From Chiridota heheva (taxonomy: Eukaryota > Echinodermata > Holothuroidea > Apodida > Chiridotidae), in contig JAIGNY010000076.1 in NCBI GenBank assembly GCA_020152595.1, forward strand, positions 7,501 through 71,500: 64,000 bases of DNA, read 5' to 3'. The notes beneath the pieces are model-generated. The model was not told the DNA's origin, made no database searches, and saw only the letters and a list, made by a program, of their open reading frames with translations. The position numbers were made by a program, and so were the translations under genes. Position 1 is the first letter of the stretch; the number at the start of each line of letters is the position of its first letter. This document shows, one piece after another, positions 60,345 to 64,000 of this stretch.

Positions 60345-63119
60345 CATTTTTGGACCAACATTTACAATTGAGGGCCACAATCTATACGGGATCAAAAACC
60401 TTCAATCATGAACTAAGCTCAGGAGGTGTAGAAATAATAAGATATAATTTTAAGGGGCTTAAGCACACCCCCTACCCCCCCCCCCCCTCCCCTCTGCCTT
60501 GCGAAAATATTTATCACAATACGATGATAGGCTTTTAATGAATATGTCGATACTTTTAAACCTATTAAAATTGTATAAACTATGCAAATAGCGAAACATC
60601 TTTTAAAGGGTTAGTTCAGTAGTCAAGCATGTCCACCTTATATAAAAGAGGATTCAAAAGAAACAAAATGGTGAAGAAAGCGTTCAAAAATCTTATTCCG
60701 TGCAGAAGATATTCAAGTTTAAAGCTATCTCTTATCTGTATAGAAATAACTGGTGTGATAAGTCTACTACGGAAAGTTGGCGTCCTCATCCTCACATTCT
60801 TAACAATTGTTAAGGTATTTCAAAGACAGTTTATTAACCTTTTTCACTATTTAAATTATCTTTCCTTGTTCAGGTGGTATATTATAAACATCCTTCGTAA
60901 ATTCAGTCAAATACTTTTTTGACATATCCCATGGTTTTTGAGCCACAAAATTGCAGGACAAAATATGATAGAATACATAAAGACTTTCAAGAATCTGTAG
61001 CTATGACATCACAATTAATCTGATTTCAGTCGCTTCTACACAAATTATACTAAAATTAAAACTTAGATATATCCTTAACGGAATGAGATTTTTGAATGCT
61101 TTATTCATTATTTTGTTTCTTTTGAAGTCCTCTTTCATATGACCTCTGAGTAACAGACTTATCCTTAATATTTTATTTATTTTATAAATCAGTTATATTG
61201 GCTTCAGGCACTAAAAAGTAAATCTAATTGATGCACCTATGTAGTTGCATGCGCGAGATATTATCAATCTTGAGTTGCAACTGCCGTAGATGACTTCGGA
61301 ATTATTGGAGACCGAGGTGGGGTGGCCTGGTGGGCGGGCGAGTGAGGGAGAGAAGGGTGGGAGAGGAGGGGGTAAGGGGGGGTTAGATGGCATCGAATGG
61401 GATGAATAAATGTTATAGAATTCTGAAACCATGTTCAGCTACTTACGTTAATAGAATACTTGGGAGGGTAGAGGGGAGGGGGGATGACATACATTGAATG
61501 TGATCGAAAAGGTTTGAAAACAAAAGTTTTTTTGGTTTTTCGTAGACAAGACTGTCAAAAATACTAGTGCAGTACTACCAGAAAGTCCTACATTTGACAT
61601 GTTTGAGATTTTTTTTCGTGAAGTTTGCGCTTAAAACTACCGGCGTTGTTTGTGGAAGGTTACCATCAGGTCATATTATTTGGGAATCTTGGTTATTTTT
61701 ATCATTGTCAGTAGGTTTTTTAACTTGATAAGTGAGGGCAGATTTACTAAGCCTATCTGCACTTGATAGTTGCTGACGTAGTTCCGCGATAATTCCACTG
61801 TTCCAGCATTATGGGAATGTTTGTTTCATATGCTTGCGATAATCTCCTTAATCGTGCAAAATGCTTTGAAAAATTCTACATATTTTGCACTTTAAACGTT
61901 ATACCTAAAGAGTCTCTGAATAATTTGTTCCATTTCAAACGGTATAGAGAACTTGAATTCAGTATAGTTTGAGACCATTTTCATTTAGGCCTTATTATTC
62001 AACAACAAAAAGTACCATACTTTGTAAGCTCTAAAAGGTGTTTTTTCTTATTTTTCAATGAAAGCGCAAGCAAAATCACAAGGTTATTGCCGCTTTGACC
62101 TTTGTAACTCATGAATGAAAGTATTTGGGAGTCCATTTCACACGGCCTGACAATTAACATATATCTGTTTATCAAATACTGTATACACAATCCAACGTGA
62201 TTGGGTCAAAAAGGACCCATACTTTTCAACAAATAGAAAGAGATGAGAGAAAACATTTGCGTCAAGTTATGTATTTCTTTATTTTAAATCTGACGTAATC
62301 TTAGCACGCCCAAGCCGCGTGGACTGGTTTCCTCTTGTTTGTGTATTATAAATATGCTGTGCAGATACGATTAAGCATTTTCAATGTCGAATTTTGGCTG
62401 AATTTCTTCTATTTTTAACAGTTTTCTGATATATTTTATTACACTGAGATATAATTCTTATTTGACTGTATATGTCAGAAATTAAAACATTATTTGGCTG
62501 AAATAAAATTGACAACATTTAGGAACAAAGAAGTACAAGAGCGAGGAATAATGACAATATTAGGTTGCAGGATTATGATACCAAAAGTTAAGAACTATGC
62601 AATTTATGAAACTTTTTGTGTGAATTAATATCTGTTTATTATATCTTTGAATTGATACTTTTAAGACTTCTTAAAAACCAACCCGCATAATAATGGTACA
62701 ATCCAAGTTTATTTATAGTTTTCCGTAACACATCAGCTAGTTCCGCGATTTTTTTCCTTATGCACATTTCAAGGTAAAACATTCCATATGATCAGAATTT
62801 TAAAGGGGATTAATACAAAATCACTTTTTTTTGTGGTTTTAAAGATACGTCCTGCGTATAATTTGTTTTTACTTTTAATATGATTGAAATTAATGCCTGA
62901 AAGTGACAATGACAGTGCTTTCTAAAAAAAAAAAAAAAAAAAAAAATACAATTTTTGTATTTTGTACCAAACCTGGCAAATTATTAGATTTTCCTATACT
63001 TTAATGTATTGTACTGCTTTACTAGTTATTAGTCATATACCCACAATACACTTTTCTACACATAGTGGGTTATTTAATACACTTTCCATGCATAAAGGTG
63101 AAGGTGCGATAAATGTTTT
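60345..63119. other. No gene recognised
   Basis: Includes a C-run (60476-60487), G-rich purine tracts (61314-61382 and 61460-61482) and an A-run (62923-62946). A 97-codon frame at 60629-60922 has no recognisable family. No RNA gene was found. Confidence 0.45.
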
Positions 63120-63430
63120 GCACTTGTCAGTTGTATGACTTACCCCTACCTGGATAATGTCATTCAACGGTGAGTCATTGACATATGGAATAGTGACTGA
63201 CATGTGTGTGATTGTACCAAGTTGTCAGTCACTAGAATGACTCTGGGGTGGGTCAATTTACTTCAGACCTATTGACTTTGTACAGAGGTGATTGAATTGG
63301 GGTAAGTCATTTCACAAAAAGTGTCAGTCACCTAAGTGACTGAGGGGTGTGTCGATGTACATGTTTTGTCCACCCACTTTAGTGCAATGACTCACCTTGT
63401 CCAGGGGGTGTAGGGTTGAGTCACACAATT
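63120..63430 (+). repeat. Degenerate GTGACTGA-type repeat
   Basis: Loosely repeated words GTCAGTCAC, GTGACTGA, GAGTCATTGAC and TAAGTCATTTCAC, with (A/G)GGGTGKGTC between them, at irregular 40-60 bp spacing. Confidence 0.5.
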
Positions 63431-64000
63431 GACAAGTGCATAAGCTACATGTAATCAAACTTAGGCCCATGGTCGATGGTAGGAAATTCTCTCCAAACTT
63501 GCTATCTTACCATATTATGTACCTTTCTTGCTTTAATTCTTATCTTTAGTTCTTTGAAGTCGTTTTAGTGCTCAAAGAGACAAAATTAGAAGGCCCTGTA
63601 ATATACCTGGGAAAAAGGGTTTTCCCACTCGGACCTTCATATTTCTGTCACTTGTATTATTGATGTTGACATCATATTACTTCTATGGTTTTTGTACAGC
63701 TGATTGGCTAACAACTCAAGTAAATTGAGATATTTTCAAGTAGCAAGTAAACATTTTTCATCAAACCTTGACCTCATGTATAATCAACAAAATTTACTTC
63801 AGCTCTAAAATTAATGGATAAATAGCTGTCAAGACTCACAGAAAATAGATAAATTCTACCATTTCCAAGTAAGTTTTAAATGGCAGGATTTTGTGGATAA
63901 ACCACATTTGTTATAAACCTAGTTGATACAGGTTTTTTGATATTTTAGTAAAGAATATTCTCACTTTCTGGGAAGCTGTGTAAAGTTGAATAATGTTTTG
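63431..64000. other. No gene recognised
   Basis: AT-rich. Nothing supported. Confidence 0.4.

Noticed and set aside
60629-60922. 97-codon basic frame starting MSTLYKRGFK
   Set aside because: No recognised family and the surroundings resemble decayed repeat sequence. Length alone is not evidence in AT-rich DNA.

Overview
The window is animal genomic DNA: AT-rich, intron-bearing and dense with repeats and decayed transposons, with no bacterial-style gene packing. A marine invertebrate is likely, possibly an echinoderm or a related deuterostome. This rests on the SLC52-type genes, the mixture of CR1/Jockey-like LINE debris, tRNA-derived SINEs and MITEs, and the frequent TACATGTA and TACTGTA words. 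The species cannot be fixed from sequence alone.

Only two cellular protein-coding genes are convincing, and they are paralogues: SLC52-type riboflavin transporters with one long first coding exon, a phase-0 intron at the same codon position and a short last exon. Copy 1 is on + (exons 9706-10893 and 15633-15884, 479 aa). Copy 2 is on - (exons 40376-39162 and 34404-34171, 482 aa). They point towards each other, with about 18 kb between their stop codons. Each has a candidate 3' splice site 55-61 bases before its ATG, which suggests a conserved 5' UTR intron. The two coding introns are almost equally long (4,739 and 4,757 bp) but their contents are unrelated.

Layout. 1-9.4 kb: a (TA)n tract in a large imperfect palindrome, LINE remnants (reverse transcriptase at 1.94-3.25 kb) and three copies of a repeat ending CAACAAACCAAAC. 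9.6-15.9 kb: transporter 1, whose intron holds nested inverted repeats and a 24-bp minisatellite. 16.4-22.8 kb: a 73-bp minisatellite, a candidate LTR on -, a LINE endonuclease fragment, a second copy of the 24-bp minisatellite, a dispersed repeat and a 15-bp minisatellite. 23-33.9 kb: MITEs, a split tRNA-derived SINE, a hAT-like MITE with 8-bp target duplication and a second long (TA)n tract. 34.2-40.4 kb: transporter 2, with a tandem array of piggyBac-like hairpin MITEs just inside its intron. 40.5-48.6 kb: dispersed repeats, a 1.3-kb ATGCCATCC minisatellite, a solo LTR nested in an older element, and palindromic repeats holding a CAGGG-ended insertion. 49-64 kb: no recognisable gene; a tRNA-like SINE head, a 150-bp inverted repeat pair 4 kb apart, and TIR elements at 57.3-58.4 and 59.8-60.3 kb.

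The transporters are inferred to import riboflavin across the plasma membrane. Nothing else here shows a coordinated pathway. The most notable structures are the nested transposon histories, where a filled copy and an uninterrupted copy of the same older repeat can be compared inside the window.
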